Of a DNA stretch of 64,000 bases, positions 18,920-28,161 are shown piece by piece. The stretch comes from Propionicimonas paludicola (GTDB lineage Bacteria; Actinomycetota; Actinomycetes; Propionibacteriales; Propionibacteriaceae), in NCBI RefSeq assembly GCF_002563675.1, contig NZ_PDJC01000001.1:2356001-2420000 (forward strand). Direction: 5' to 3'. Below the pieces are notes generated by a model. That model worked only from the letters and a program-made list of their open reading frames with translations. It ran no database searches and was not told the DNA's origin. The position numbers and the translations under genes were made by a program. Numbering within the stretch: position 1 is the first letter of the stretch; each line of letters starts with the position of its first letter.

Positions 18920-18998
18920 GGTCCCGGTCGCGTCAATCGCGCGTCCTAGCGTGAGGAACAGAGCAAACCAGCTCTGAGCCCACACACGAAGGACAAGC

Positions 18999-20081
18999 GT
19001 GAGTATCAAGCCGTTCGCAGTAGCAGCCCTGGTCACCGCCGCAGCGCTGGCGTTCACCGGGTGCGCCACCAACGAGGCTGCGCCCGCCGGAACGGGATCC
19101 GCTTCCGGTTCGCAGACCCTCACCGGCGTTGGCGCCAGCTCGCAGAAGGCAGCCCAGGAGAAGTGGGTCGCCGACTTCCAGACCAAGAACCCCAACGTCA
19201 CCGTCAACTACTCCCCGGATGGTTCCGGCGCGGGCCGCTCGGCCTTCATCGCCGGCGCAGCCGCCTTTGCTGGCTCCGACCGTCCGTTCAAGGACGAAGA
19301 GATGGGCGCCGGCAAGTTCGCCGGTTGTGCCGCTGACTCCAACGCCCTGAACCTGCCGGTGTACATCTCCCCGATCGCGGTCATCTACAACCTCGACGGC
19401 GTCACCGACCTGACCCTGGACCCGGCCACCGTCGCCGGCATCTTCGCCGGGAAGATCACCAAGTGGAACGATCCCGCGATCGCCGCCACCAACCCGAAGG
19501 CGAAGCTGCCCGATCTGGCCATCACCGCCGTGCACCGTGGCGATGACTCCGGCACCACGAACAACTTCACCGACACCCTGAACAAGCTCGCTCCGACCGT
19601 CTGGACCGAGAAGGCTGCCGACACCTTCCCCGCCGCCTTCGGTGGTGAGGCTGCCAACGGCACCTCCGGTGTCGTCCAGGCCGTGACCGGCGGCGCCGGC
19701 ACCATCGGCTACGCGGACGCTTCGGCGGCCGGCAAGCTCGGCAAGGCCAGCATCATCGTTAACGGCAAGCCGCTTCAGCCCACCGCTGATGCTGCCGCAT
19801 CGATCCTGGATCACTCCAAAACGATCCCCGGTCGCGCCGCCAACGATCTGGCCTACAGCCTGGATCGCACCTCCGAGGGGGTCTACCCGGCAGTGCTGGT
19901 CTCCTACGCCATCGTCTGCCAGACCTACAAGGATCCGGCTGTCGGCAAGCTGGTGAAGGACTACGTCGGCTACATCTCCTCCGCGGACGGTCAGAAGGCC
20001 GCCGCAACGGCCGCCGGCTCGGCCCCGCTCTCGGCGGACCTGCAGGCCAAGGTGAAGACCGCGCTCGATTCGGTCAAGTGA
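18999..20081 (+). CDS. pstS: Phosphate ABC transporter substrate-binding lipoprotein PstS
   Basis: 360 aa from GTG 18999. A lipoprotein signal peptide ends in the lipobox LAFTGCA (Cys about 23). Phosphate-contact motifs include GVGASSQ near the mature N-terminus, the DGSGAGRSAFIAG segment, and HRGDDSGTTNNF. PstS captures orthophosphate outside the membrane for PstCAB. First gene of pstSCAB, preceded by a PHO box and followed by a strong hairpin before pstC. Confidence 0.96.
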   Translation: MSIKPFAVAALVTAAALAFTGCATNEAAPAGTGSASGSQTLTGVGASSQKAAQEKWVADFQTKNPNVTVNYSPDGSGAGRSAFIAGAAAFAGSDRPFKDEEMGAGKFAGCAADSNALNLPVYISPIAVIYNLDGVTDLTLDPATVAGIFAGKITKWNDPAIAATNPKAKLPDLAITAVHRGDDSGTTNNFTDTLNKLAPTVWTEKAADTFPAAFGGEAANGTSGVVQAVTGGAGTIGYADASAAGKLGKASIIVNGKPLQPTADAAASILDHSKTIPGRAANDLAYSLDRTSEGVYPAVLVSYAIVCQTYKDPAVGKLVKDYVGYISSADGQKAAATAAGSAPLSADLQAKVKTALDSVK

Positions 20082-20103
20082 CCGAATCGAACTGAATCAC
20101 AGT

Positions 20104-20134
20104 GGGCGGCGCCGGGAGCACCCCGGCGCCGCCC
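20104..20134 (+). other. Strong intercistronic hairpin between pstS and pstC
   Basis: A perfect 13-bp GC-only stem (20104-20116 with 20122-20134) has a 5-base loop and lies 22 bases after the pstS stop. No T-tract follows. Such structures often attenuate transcription or protect the 3' end of the first cistron, giving more binding protein than permease. Confidence 0.7.
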
Positions 20135-20170
20135 CGCCACGCAACTAGGCACGGAAAGCAGGGTCCACCG

Positions 20171-21148
20171 ATGACCGCCAAGCTCACCTCGACGCCAACC
20201 GGCGCCGCAGCGGCCCCGCCGCAGCCTGGTCCGGATCCCAAGCGTCCCGGGGAGGCCGTGTTCCGCGGCCTGGCCACCGGCGCCGGCATCCTGATCCTGG
20301 TGATCCTGGTCCTGGTCGCCAGCTTCCTGCTGATCCAGGGCGGCCCGGCACTGTTCGCCGACCCGGCCAAGCTGGCCACCCAGGGCTACGGCGAGTTCGT
20401 CTCCTGGGTCCTGCCCTTCGCCTTCGGCACGGTCTGGGCTGCGCTGCTGGCGCTGCTGATCGCGGTGCCGGTCGCGATCGGTATCGCCCTGTTCATCTCC
20501 CACTACGCTCCGCGCCGGCTGGCCCAGCCGCTGGGCTACCTGATCGATCTGCTGGCTGCGGTGCCCTCGGTGGTCTTCGGCCTGTGGGGCTCGGTGGTGC
20601 TGGCCCCGGCCATGCTCCCCCTGTTCACGACGTTGAACACTCATCTCGGCTTCATCCCGCTGTTCGCCGGCCAGGTCTCCGGCACCGGGCGGACGATCCT
20701 GACGGTCGCCGTGGTGCTGGCCACCATGATCCTGCCGATCATCACCAGCCTGTGCCGTGAGGTCTTCCTGCAGGCGCCCCGGTTGCACGAGGAGGCCGCG
20801 CTGGCCCTCGGCGCCACCCGCTGGGAGATGATCAAGATGGCGGTGTTTCCCTTCGCCCGTCCCGGCATCATCGCCGCGGTCATGCTCGGCCTGGGCCGGG
20901 CTCTGGGCGAGACGATGGCGGTGACCATGGTGCTGTCCGGCAGCCGCAACATCACCCTTGAGCTGCTCACCAGCCAGAACCCGAACACCATCGCGGCCAC
21001 CATCGCCCAGAACTTCGCCGAAGCCTTCGGCCTGAAGACCAGCCAACTGATCGCAGCCGGTCTGGTGCTGTTCCTGATCACCCTCGCCGTGAACTCGATC
21101 GCCCGCTGGATCGTCTCGCGCCGCGCCGAATACTCCGGAGCCAACTGA
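20171..21148 (+). CDS. pstC: Phosphate ABC transporter permease PstC
   Basis: 325 aa from ATG 20171 with AAAGCAGGG upstream. About six membrane helices follow a 40-residue Pro-rich cytoplasmic N-terminus. The permease-ATPase coupling (EAA) motif is seen as EEAALALGATRWEMIKM. PstC and PstA form the inner-membrane channel for phosphate. Its stop overlaps the pstA start by one base (TGATG). Confidence 0.95.
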   Translation: MTAKLTSTPTGAAAAPPQPGPDPKRPGEAVFRGLATGAGILILVILVLVASFLLIQGGPALFADPAKLATQGYGEFVSWVLPFAFGTVWAALLALLIAVPVAIGIALFISHYAPRRLAQPLGYLIDLLAAVPSVVFGLWGSVVLAPAMLPLFTTLNTHLGFIPLFAGQVSGTGRTILTVAVVLATMILPIITSLCREVFLQAPRLHEEAALALGATRWEMIKMAVFPFARPGIIAAVMLGLGRALGETMAVTMVLSGSRNITLELLTSQNPNTIAATIAQNFAEAFGLKTSQLIAAGLVLFLITLAVNSIARWIVSRRAEYSGAN

Positions 21149-22209
21149 TGACAGCCCTCAGCCACGCGATCACCCAGGACAGCCTGACCTCGGGTCGCCT
21201 GCCGAAGTTCGCCACCCCGGTCACCGCCGTGGCCGCGGCCATCGTCGGCTTCGCACTGGCCGCGCTGCTGGCCGGCGGCAACCTCGGCGCTGCGGTGCTG
21301 ATCGCCTACCTGATCTTCCTGATCACCATGGAGATCGCGGCCCGAGTCATCGAAGGAGCCCGGCAGGCCGCCGACCGGCGCGCCCGGCACCTGATCGTCG
21401 GCGCCTTCCTGCTGGCCCTTCTGCCGCTGGTATCGGTGATCTGGGAGGTCGTCAGTAAGGGCATGGCCCGCTTCGACATCGACTTCTTCACCAAGTCGAT
21501 GCGCAATGTGGTCGGCGAGGGCGGCGGGGCCGTCCACGCCATCTACGGCACCCTCTATGTGACCGGCATGGCCACCCTGATCTCGGTGCCGATCGGCCTG
21601 CTCACGGCCATCTACCTGGCCGAGTACGGCGTCCGGAACCGGTTGTCCAAGGCGATCACCTTCTTCGTGGACGTCATGACCGGCGTCCCCTCGATCGTGG
21701 CCGGCCTGTTCGCCTATGCACTGATGGGGATGATCGTCGGCCCGGGCACCCGCTCCGGCTTCTCCGGGAGCATTGCCTTGTCGGTGTTGATGATCCCGGT
21801 GGTGGTGCGGGCCAGCGAGGAGCTGCTCCGGCTGGTGCCCAATGAGCTGCGCGAGGCGGCCTACGCCCTCGGCGTTCCCAAGTGGCTGACCATTGTCAAG
21901 GTGGTGCTGCCCACGGCGATCTCCGGCCTGGTGTCCGGCGTGATCCTGGCCATCGCCCGAGTGATCGGCGAGACCGCGCCGCTGCTGATCGCGGCCGGCT
22001 TCACCGCCAGCCTGAACAACAACCTGTTCGCGAACCCGATGATGACCCTGCCGGTGTTCGTCTACGACTCCTACGCCCACCCGGGCACGGACGTGCAGGC
22101 CTACTGGGATCGCGCCTGGGCCGGAGCGCTCACCCTGATCCTGATCGTCATGCTGCTGAACCTGATCGGCCGGCTGATCGCCCGCCGGTTCGCCCCGAAG
22201 ACTCGCTGA
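21148..22209 (+). CDS. pstA: Phosphate ABC transporter permease PstA
   Basis: 353 aa. Longer N-terminus than usual, with two extra hydrophobic segments (about residues 28-65), then the standard permease core. The coupling motif is [17 protein letters not shown], and [18 protein letters not shown] is a strongly conserved PstA segment. Pairs with PstC in the membrane. Starts inside the pstC stop and ends 10 bases before pstB, so all four genes are one operon. Confidence 0.95.
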   Translation: MTALSHAITQDSLTSGRLPKFATPVTAVAAAIVGFALAALLAGGNLGAAVLIAYLIFLITMEIAARVIEGARQAADRRARHLIVGAFLLALLPLVSVIWEVVSKGMARFDIDFFTKSMRNVVGEGGGAVHAIYGTLYVTGMATLISVPIGLLTAIYLAEYGVRNRLSKAITFFVDVMTGVPSIVAGLFAYALMGMIVGPGTRSGFSGSIALSVLMIPVVVRASEELLRLVPNELREAAYALGVPKWLTIVKVVLPTAISGLVSGVILAIARVIGETAPLLIAAGFTASLNNNLFANPMMTLPVFVYDSYAHPGTDVQAYWDRAWAGALTLILIVMLLNLIGRLIARRFAPKTR

Positions 22210-22219
22210 AAGGCCGACC

Positions 22220-22999
22220 ATGTCGAAGCGAATTGAAACCACTGACCTGAACGTCTACTACGGCAACTTCCGCGCCGTCGAGGACGTCACCATCACCATC
22301 GAGCCGCGCGCGGTGACCGCTTTCATCGGCCCGTCCGGCTGCGGCAAGTCGACCTTCCTGCGCACCTTGAACCGGATGCACGAGGTGATTCCGGGCGCCC
22401 ACGTCGAGGGCGAGGTGCTGCTCGATGGGGAGAACCTGTACGGCCCCGGCGTCGACCCGGTGCGGGTCCGTCGTCAGGTGGGCATGGTCTTCCAGCGGCC
22501 CAACCCGTTCCCGACAATGTCGATCAAGGAGAACGTCCTGGCCGGCATCCGGCTGAACAACAAGCGGATGCCCAAGGATGATCAGGACGCCTTGGTGGAG
22601 AGCTCCCTGCGCGGTGCAAACCTGTGGGAAGAGGTCAAGAACCGGCTCGAGCTGCCCGGCTCGGGCCTGTCCGGCGGTCAGCAGCAGCGGTTGTGCATCG
22701 CCCGGGCGATCGCCATGTCGCCGGAGGTGCTGCTGATGGACGAGCCGTGTTCGGCGCTGGATCCGATCTCCACGTTGGCCATCGAGGATCTGATCGCTGA
22801 GCTGAAGCAGAAGTACACGATCGTGATCGTCACCCACAACATGCAGCAGGCGGCCCGGGTCTCGGACACCACCGCCTTCTTCAACATCGCTGGCACCGGC
22901 GCTCCGGGCAAGCTGATCGAGGTCGGCCCGACCGACAAGATCTTCTCGGCTCCGGACGTCCAGGCCACCGAGGACTACATCTCCGGCCGCTTCGGCTGA
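22220..22999 (+). CDS. pstB: Phosphate ABC transporter ATP-binding protein PstB
   Basis: 259 aa, full length. Walker A is GPSGCGKST, the ABC signature is [14 protein letters not shown], and Walker B is [12 protein letters not shown], followed by the H-loop in [10 protein letters not shown]. It energises PstCA on the cytoplasmic side. Last gene of pstSCAB. No phoU follows; the next gene encodes a DUF2510 protein. Confidence 0.97.
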   Translation: MSKRIETTDLNVYYGNFRAVEDVTITIEPRAVTAFIGPSGCGKSTFLRTLNRMHEVIPGAHVEGEVLLDGENLYGPGVDPVRVRRQVGMVFQRPNPFPTMSIKENVLAGIRLNNKRMPKDDQDALVESSLRGANLWEEVKNRLELPGSGLSGGQQQRLCIARAIAMSPEVLLMDEPCSALDPISTLAIEDLIAELKQKYTIVIVTHNMQQAARVSDTTAFFNIAGTGAPGKLIEVGPTDKIFSAPDVQATEDYISGRFG

Positions 23000-23043
23000 T
23001 CCGACTCTGGGGACGCACAGGCTCGCCGACTAGGATCTGCGCC

Positions 23044-23922
23044 ATGGCGAGTCAGGCTGGTTGGTATCCGGATCCGGGCGGGCAACCCGGCATGTACCGC
23101 TATTGGACAGGCACCGCCTGGACCGAGGCGATCACCCCGTATCCACAGACGACTCCGGCTCCGCCACTGCCGACCGGCGCCCCGACTGCCGGGCCGTCCG
23201 CCACCCGGCGCTCCGGCTCGACCGTGGGCTGGGTGGTCGGCATCGCGGCCGTGGTCGTCGTCGGACTGTTCGTGTGGGCCTTCTTCGGCATGGGCGGAAT
23301 GGTGCCGTCCGCCGATCCGTCCCCGCGCTCCCCCAACGGTGAGTCCAGCGCCGACATCTGCCCGCAGCCGGCCAGCAACAACATCTCCAGCGCCGCACCT
23401 CAGCAGGCGGACGGACGAGTCCGCGCCGGCGGTCTCTCCTACCCCGAGCTCGGCGACCCGTGGACCCCACCGACCGTGGACAACCGGGTGCCCTACGGCG
23501 ATCTGGGGGCCGAGCAGTCGGCCATGGATCAGCAGGACTACGACGGTCAGTCCGGGCATTCCTGGGTGTCCAGCATCATGGTCGCCCCGCTGCTGTCCGG
23601 GGAGGGCTTCCCCAGCACCAAGAGTGCGGCCGAGCTGATCCTGAAGTGCGTGGTCGGCATCTACTACGACAACACCAATGTGCAGCGCTCGGACACCCTC
23701 AGCAAGGCGCATCCGGTGAACGGCCACGACGGCTGGCTGATCGAGTCGGAGCTGAGCTTCTCGATCCCCGGGCTGAACGCCACCAGCGAGACTGTGCTGC
23801 TGGCCGTGGTCCAGGTGGACGGCACGAAGTACAGCCTGTTCTACGCCTCGGTGCCCAACACCAGCGCGGACCGGCTCCCCGAGGTCCGGGCTGCGTTGGC
23901 CGACTTGCGGGTCGACAAGTAG
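23044..23922 (+). CDS. DUF2510 domain-containing membrane-anchored protein
   Basis: 292 aa. The DUF2510 motif is at the very N-terminus: AGWYPDPGGQPGMYRYWTG followed by TAWTEA. A Pro-rich linker, one membrane helix (about 60-85) and an extracytoplasmic domain of about 190 residues follow. The outer domain has two cysteines (in ADICPQP and ILKCVVG). Common in actinobacteria; function unknown. It follows pstB by 44 bases and could be read through from pst, but nothing else links it to phosphate. Confidence 0.8.
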   Translation: MASQAGWYPDPGGQPGMYRYWTGTAWTEAITPYPQTTPAPPLPTGAPTAGPSATRRSGSTVGWVVGIAAVVVVGLFVWAFFGMGGMVPSADPSPRSPNGESSADICPQPASNNISSAAPQQADGRVRAGGLSYPELGDPWTPPTVDNRVPYGDLGAEQSAMDQQDYDGQSGHSWVSSIMVAPLLSGEGFPSTKSAAELILKCVVGIYYDNTNVQRSDTLSKAHPVNGHDGWLIESELSFSIPGLNATSETVLLAVVQVDGTKYSLFYASVPNTSADRLPEVRAALADLRVDK

Positions 23923-23923
23923 C

Positions 23924-25123
23924 TCAGCCGCAGCGGAAGACGCCCAGGTCCTGCTTCAGCGCCAGCACGCGTGCTGCCGACTCGGTGACCCGAGTCGCGA
24001 AGGCCGGGTCCTTGGCGGCCTTCGCCAGCAGAGCCGCGGTCATGGCCGGTACCAGGGACGGGTCTGCGTCGATCACCACGTCCCCGCCGGCCGCCACGAA
24101 GCGGACGGCCCGCTGCCCGGCCGGGATCTTGCGGACCGACGCGGCCGCACCCAGGTCGTCGCTGATCACCACGCCCTGGTAGCCCCAGCCGCGCACCAGT
24201 CCGATCACCGTGGCCGAGAACACGGCCTGGTTGTTCGGATCGATCTTCGAGTAGCGGGCCGAAGAGATCATCACCGAGGCCACTCCGGCCTGGGCGGCGG
24301 CCTGGAACGGGGCCAGCGACGGGCTGTCGGCGGTAGTCACCGAATCGACGATGCCGCTGGCGAAGTCGGTGTTGCCGACCACCTCACCCAGGCCAGGGAA
24401 GTGCTTGACCGAGGCGACCACCCCGGCCGCCTTCAGCCCATCGATCACCGCCTGAGTCTTCTCGGTGACCACGGCCGGGTCACTCCCATAGCCGCGGTGC
24501 AACGCCCCGATCGGCTGGTTGGTCTTCAGCTTGGCCTTGGGTACCACGTCAGCGACCGGCGCCAAGTTCCAGCGGACGCCGGCTGCCGCCAACTGGCTGC
24601 CCCACTTCTGGGCTGCCGTCCGGAGCGCGACGTCGCTCAGCTGGGCCTGCCGATTGGCATTGGGGATCGTCGTGAAGCCCGGGCCGTTCAGCCGCTGGAC
24701 CAGCCCACCTTCCTGGTCGGCCGCGGTCACCACCGGCACCTCCGCGACCAGTCCAGAGAGCTGAGCGGTGGTGGCGGCGAGACTCTTCACACTTCCCGGC
24801 TGGTCGCCCAGCAGCACCACCGAGCCGAGCTGTTGGGCCGCGATCAGCTTCCGCTCGGCCGCGGTCAGCGGGCCGTTCACCCCGACCATGATCAGCTGGC
24901 CAACTTGGGCCTTGCGGCTGAGGTTCGCGGCGGTGCTCAGGCAGCGCTGCTGCGGCGGGGTGGTCGACGGGCTCGCCGTGGGATGGACGGACGCGCTCGG
25001 CGTCCGACTAGGCGTCCGGGACGGCGCCACGGACGACGCCTGCCGACTGGGCTCGGGCGGAGTGGCGGCGCAGCCAACCAGGACCAGCACTCCGGCCAGA
25101 GCTACCGCAATCGGTTTGTTCAC
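23924..25123 (-). CDS. GH3-family lipoprotein, LpqI-like beta-N-acetylglucosaminidase
   Basis: 399 aa from GTG 25123. Signal peptide with lipobox VLVGCAA, then a Ser/Pro/Thr-rich linker. The GH3 TIM barrel includes AADQEGGLVQRL, SVKHFPGLG and the nucleophile Asp in VVISDDLG. NagZ enzymes have KHFPGHG followed by a catalytic His; here the loop reads KHFPGLGEVVGNTDFASG, as in the mycobacterial lipoprotein LpqI. It probably trims GlcNAc from muropeptides at the cell surface. It shares an operon with the histidine phosphatase upstream (43-base gap). Confidence 0.82.
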   Translation of the reverse strand: MNKPIAVALAGVLVLVGCAATPPEPSRQASSVAPSRTPSRTPSASVHPTASPSTTPPQQRCLSTAANLSRKAQVGQLIMVGVNGPLTAAERKLIAAQQLGSVVLLGDQPGSVKSLAATTAQLSGLVAEVPVVTAADQEGGLVQRLNGPGFTTIPNANRQAQLSDVALRTAAQKWGSQLAAAGVRWNLAPVADVVPKAKLKTNQPIGALHRGYGSDPAVVTEKTQAVIDGLKAAGVVASVKHFPGLGEVVGNTDFASGIVDSVTTADSPSLAPFQAAAQAGVASVMISSARYSKIDPNNQAVFSATVIGLVRGWGYQGVVISDDLGAAASVRKIPAGQRAVRFVAAGGDVVIDADPSLVPAMTAALLAKAAKDPAFATRVTESAARVLALKQDLGVFRCG

Positions 25124-25166
25124 CAGGCCACTCTCCGCCCTGGGGACGCCGCCCACAAGCCGACGC

Positions 25167-25808
25167 TCAGGCACCCGGCCGGAACCGCCGCTTCTTGGGC
25201 GGCACCAGGTCGCCGGCAGGCTCCGCGTAGCGGACGCCGACCAGCTCGGTGCCGTCGAAAGTGAAGGTGGTCACGCTGGCCAGCCGGGCCTGCCGCTTAC
25301 GTGGGTCATGCACCAGCGGCCAACCTTCGGCCCAACTCCGGGCCATCCAGATCGGCAGTTCGTGGGAGACGATCAGCGCCTCGCCGTCCACGGCATGGGT
25401 GGCGGCGTCGGCCAGCGCCGTCCGCATCCGGGCCAGGATCTGCTGGTAGGGCTCGCCCCAACTCGGCCGCAGCGGGTTGCGCAGCCGCCACAGGCTCGAC
25501 GGACGCAGCAGCCGCTGGTTGTAGCGGCCGAACGAGCTACCCTCGAAGATGTTGGCCGCCTCGATCACCCGCTCGTCGAGGGTCACGGTGAGCTCCGGGT
25601 GACCGGCCGCGATCGGAGCCATCGTCTCCTGGGCCCGCTGCAGCGGCGAGCTGACCAGGTGCACCAGCGGCGCATCGGCGAAGTACTCGCCCAGACGCTG
25701 CGCCATCTGCTGGCCGAGGTCGGACAGGCCATAGCCGGGCAGGCGTCCATAGAGGATGCCTTCGGGGTTGTGTACCTGGCCGTGCCGCACCAGATGGACG
25801 ACGTTCAT
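25167..25808 (-). CDS. Histidine phosphatase family protein (phosphoglycerate mutase-like)
   Basis: 213 aa. The catalytic motif is LVRHGQV at the N-terminus. The second His lies in ALIVSHELPIW and Arg in LVSSPLQRAQET. The branch holds PGM-like and broad-specificity phosphatases, and the true substrate cannot be called. The C-terminus is basic (PPKKRRFRPGA). The start overlaps the end of a possible 48-codon gene by four bases (ATGA). Confidence 0.85.
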   Translation of the reverse strand: MNVVHLVRHGQVHNPEGILYGRLPGYGLSDLGQQMAQRLGEYFADAPLVHLVSSPLQRAQETMAPIAAGHPELTVTLDERVIEAANIFEGSSFGRYNQRLLRPSSLWRLRNPLRPSWGEPYQQILARMRTALADAATHAVDGEALIVSHELPIWMARSWAEGWPLVHDPRKRQARLASVTTFTFDGTELVGVRYAEPAGDLVPPKKRRFRPGA

Positions 25809-25951
25809 CGCGTCTCCTTGCTCGATCGTGCCCCCACAATACGCAGTTCGTCCGGCGCCCCCAGCTGGTCAGCGGTGTAGCTGCGATAGCTGGTCCAGGG
25901 ATCCACTTGCACGGGGACGAGCAGTCCACGCTCGTCGTCGTTGCGAAGCAT
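25805..25951 (-). CDS. Possible small protein coupled to the histidine phosphatase
   Basis: 48 aa from ATG 25951 (MLRNDDERGLLVPVQV...). Its stop overlaps the phosphatase start as ATGA, the arrangement used by many real gene pairs in this window. The composition (Asp, Glu, Val, Tyr-rich) is not typical of random GC-rich frames. No family is recognised, and the start is unclear because GTG 25957 and ATG 26014 are also in frame. Confidence 0.35.
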   Translation of the reverse strand: MLRNDDERGLLVPVQVDPWTSYRSYTADQLGAPDELRIVGARSSKETR

Positions 25952-26154
25952 TCGCACCGACAACCCCGCCACACCTGGCGAAGTTTCCGGCTCTCGACAT
26001 GGCTCCTTTGTCATGCCTGCCCCTGGAGGAGGGGCACGATGCCCCTGCGCGGGCAGCACTCATGACGGTTGCGGCCTCCAGTGGAGGCGACAACCGTCAT
26101 GGGCAACAGCTTTCCCGGGCTCGGCTGATCAGAGCGGCTCGGGCGGACGGCGGC
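25952..26154. other. Intergenic stretch with two hairpins between the phosphatase operon and the bS22 gene
   Basis: From 25809 to 26154 there is no confidently coding gene, only the possible small gene at 25805-25951. The rest holds a nested hairpin at 26017-26056 (core AGGGGCA-CGA-TGCCCCT) and a 41-base near-perfect palindrome at 26061-26101. On the minus strand these lie downstream of the bS22 gene. Confidence 0.6.
26017..26101 (-). terminator. Tandem hairpins downstream of the bS22 gene
   Basis: Hairpin 1 pairs CTGCCC/GGGCAG (26017-26022, 26051-26056) around an inner perfect stem at 26030-26046. Hairpin 2 pairs CATGACGGTTG (26061-26071) with CAACCGTCATG (26091-26101), and inside it GCCTCC with GGAGGC. 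Placement 54 bases past the bS22 stop fits a terminator or processing signal. The length and symmetry of hairpin 2 are unusual for a terminator. Confidence 0.55.
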
Positions 26155-26256
26155 TTACTTGCCGGCGCGGCGGCGCTGAATGCGCGTCTTCTTGAGCAGC
26201 TTGCGGTGCTTCTTCTTCGCCATCCGCTTGCGACGCTTCTTGATGACCGAACCCAC
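26155..26256 (-). CDS. Small ribosomal subunit protein bS22 (AURKAIP1/COX24 domain)
   Basis: 33 aa from GTG 26256, preceded by AGAGGT. The sequence ([20 protein letters not shown]...) is almost entirely Lys and Arg and matches the actinobacterial bS22/COX24-domain peptide, which sits in the 30S subunit near the decoding region. As in mycobacteria (Rv0500A-Rv0500B), it lies directly downstream of a small HTH gene. Confidence 0.9.
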   Translation of the reverse strand: MGSVIKKRRKRMAKKKHRKLLKKTRIQRRRAGK

Positions 26257-26392
26257 TGGCAGACCTCTCAGCAAACCGGCTGGAAGAACCGGAAAGTTAT
26301 CGATGCGGGCTGACGAGCAACCCACGGGCAGACGGCTGGACACTCCAGCCAGAGCACAGTGATCCTACCGGGGTTGTGCCTGGACAGCGAAA

Positions 26393-26596
26393 TCAGCTGG
26401 CGTTGTAGTAGGCACCTCGGAGGTAGGCATTCATCGCCGGCTCGGGCACCCGGAAGTTGCGGCCGAACCGCACAGCCTCCAGATCACCGGAATGAATGAG
26501 CCGGTAGACCGACATTCGCGACACCCGCAACGTTGCTGCGACCTCGGACACCTTGAGAAACTTCACGGTCCCAAGCGGGGTGACCTGGTCGTTCAT
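26393..26596 (-). CDS. Small helix-turn-helix DNA-binding protein (excisionase/MerR-like)
   Basis: 67 aa from ATG 26596, with GGGAGGAAG upstream. A single winged HTH: LKVSEVAATLRVSRMSVYRL then HSGDLEAVRFGRNFRV. This is the excisionase-type fold used by many small actinobacterial regulators. It matches the mycobacterial Rv0500A neighbourhood, including the GAYYNA-like C-terminus and the bS22 gene downstream. Despite the domain name it is not linked to a mobile element here. Confidence 0.87.
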   Translation of the reverse strand: MNDQVTPLGTVKFLKVSEVAATLRVSRMSVYRLIHSGDLEAVRFGRNFRVPEPAMNAYLRGAYYNAS

Positions 26597-26748
26597 CGCG
26601 ATGCTTCCTCCCGCGGCCCCCGGACGGAGCCGATCGACCAACCATAGTGCTTGGCCGGTCCCCCGTGGAGGGGTTCGAACCAAGAAGTAACCGTGATGAA
26701 AACAATCGCTGATTCCGGGTGTCCGGCCGCCGAATTTCCCGCCTCGGC

Positions 26749-28161
26749 TCAGCCGATCTCGGGCAGCTTCCGATCCCTGAGCAGGCGGGCATACCAGTGC
26801 GCCGAGTCCTTCCACGTCCGCTCTCCCGTGGCGAAGTCGATCCCGATCAGGCCGAAGCGTTTGGCGTAGCCCCAGGCCCATTCGAAGTTGTCCAGCAGCG
26901 ACCAGGCGAAGTAGCCGCGGACGTCCGCGCCGGCCTCGATGGCGTCCAGGACGGCCGCCAGATGGTCGTGCAGATAGGCGACTCGGCGGGGGTCGTGAAT
27001 CTGGCCATCGGGACTGACCTGATCGGCGAATGCCGCGCCATTCTCGGTGACCATCAACGGCACCGTAGGGAATCTGCGGGCATGGTCGACCAACATGGTG
27101 GCCAGCCCCTCGGGAGCGATGTTCCAGCCCATCTCGGTGTACGGCCCGGGCTCGGTGACGAAACTCACCTGCTCGGCACCCACCCACGGGCTAGCCGACG
27201 ATGCCCGATGTCCGCCGTTGCCGCTGAGCTGTGGCTCCGGCGGCACCCCGCTGACCATGGTGGTCGCGTAGTAGTTCACCCCCAGCCAGTCGATCGGCTG
27301 GTGGATCAACTCCAGATCGCCGGGACGGACGAAAGCCCAGTCAGTGATGGCGGCGGTGTCAGCCAGCAGGTCGTCGGGGTAGGCACCCCGCAGCAGCGGG
27401 CCGGTGAAGCTTCGGTTGGCCACGGCATCGATCCGGCGCAGCGCGTCGGCGTCCGCCGGGCTGTCCGGGTCGGCCATTCGCAGGACGTGCGGGTTCACGG
27501 TGATGCTGACCCGAGCCGCCGACCCCAGCTCCTCGCGAATGGCGGCCACGGCCAGTCCGTGGGCCAGGTTCAGGTGGTGTACGGCAGCCAGCGCCGCGGC
27601 CGGCTCGGTGCGTCCGGGCGCATGGACGCCAGAGGCGTAGCCGAGGAAAGCCGAGCACCACGGTTCGTTCAGCGTGGTCCAGGTGTGCACCTGGTCGCCG
27701 AAGGTCCGGGCCATGGCGCGGGCGTAGTCGGCGAAGGCGTAGGCGGTCTCCCGGTTGGCCCAGCCGCCGGCGTCCTCGAGTTCCTGCGGCAGGTCCCAGT
27801 GGTACAGGGTCGCCACCGGTGCCACCCCAGCCTGGTTCAGAGCGCCCAGCAGCCGGGAGTAGAACGCGACCCCGTCCGGGTTCAGCGGACCCCGCCCGCC
27901 GGGTTGCACCCGCGACCAGGAGATCGAGAACCGGTAGGCGTCCAGGCCGAGCGCGACGATGTGCTGCACGTCCTCGGCCCAGCGGTGGTAGTGGTCGCAG
28001 GCCACGTCCCCGGTGTCGCCGAACTCGGTGGCTCCCGGCGTGTGCGAGTAGGTGTCCCAGATGGACGGGCCGCGGCCGCCCTCAGCGGCCGCCCCCTCGA
28101 TCTGGTAGGCGGCCGTGGCCGCCCCGAACCAGAACCCGCGGGGGAAGACAGCCTCAGCCAT
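26749..28161 (-). CDS. GH1 beta-glucosidase
   Basis: 470 aa, usual GH1 length and no signal peptide, so cytoplasmic. The acid/base Glu is in TLNEPW and the nucleophile Glu in VTENGAAF. The N-terminal signature [15 protein letters not shown] and the sugar-binding YHWDLPQ are present. It hydrolyses beta-glucosides such as cello-oligosaccharides. It overlaps the GH31 gene upstream by 8 bases and is the last gene of the LacI operon, so it probably removes beta-linked glucose after alpha-xylose is taken off. Confidence 0.93.
   Translation of the reverse strand: MAEAVFPRGFWFGAATAAYQIEGAAAEGGRGPSIWDTYSHTPGATEFGDTGDVACDHYHRWAEDVQHIVALGLDAYRFSISWSRVQPGGRGPLNPDGVAFYSRLLGALNQAGVAPVATLYHWDLPQELEDAGGWANRETAYAFADYARAMARTFGDQVHTWTTLNEPWCSAFLGYASGVHAPGRTEPAAALAAVHHLNLAHGLAVAAIREELGSAARVSITVNPHVLRMADPDSPADADALRRIDAVANRSFTGPLLRGAYPDDLLADTAAITDWAFVRPGDLELIHQPIDWLGVNYYATTMVSGVPPEPQLSGNGGHRASSASPWVGAEQVSFVTEPGPYTEMGWNIAPEGLATMLVDHARRFPTVPLMVTENGAAFADQVSPDGQIHDPRRVAYLHDHLAAVLDAIEAGADVRGYFAWSLLDNFEWAWGYAKRFGLIGIDFATGERTWKDSAHWYARLLRDRKLPEIG

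Noticed and set aside
20641-22242. Long open frame opposite pstC and pstA
   Set aside because: It is rich in His, Gln, Asp and Arg, without domains, and lies across two real permease genes.
26393-26596. Excisionase-like HTH as a sign of a prophage or integrative element
   Set aside because: There is no integrase, attachment repeat or phage gene, and the gene sits in its conserved place beside the bS22 gene.
26655-26700. GGTTCGAACC resembling a tRNA T-loop
   Set aside because: The flanks do not form the 5-bp T-stem or an acceptor stem on either strand, and no D-arm or anticodon arm can be drawn.
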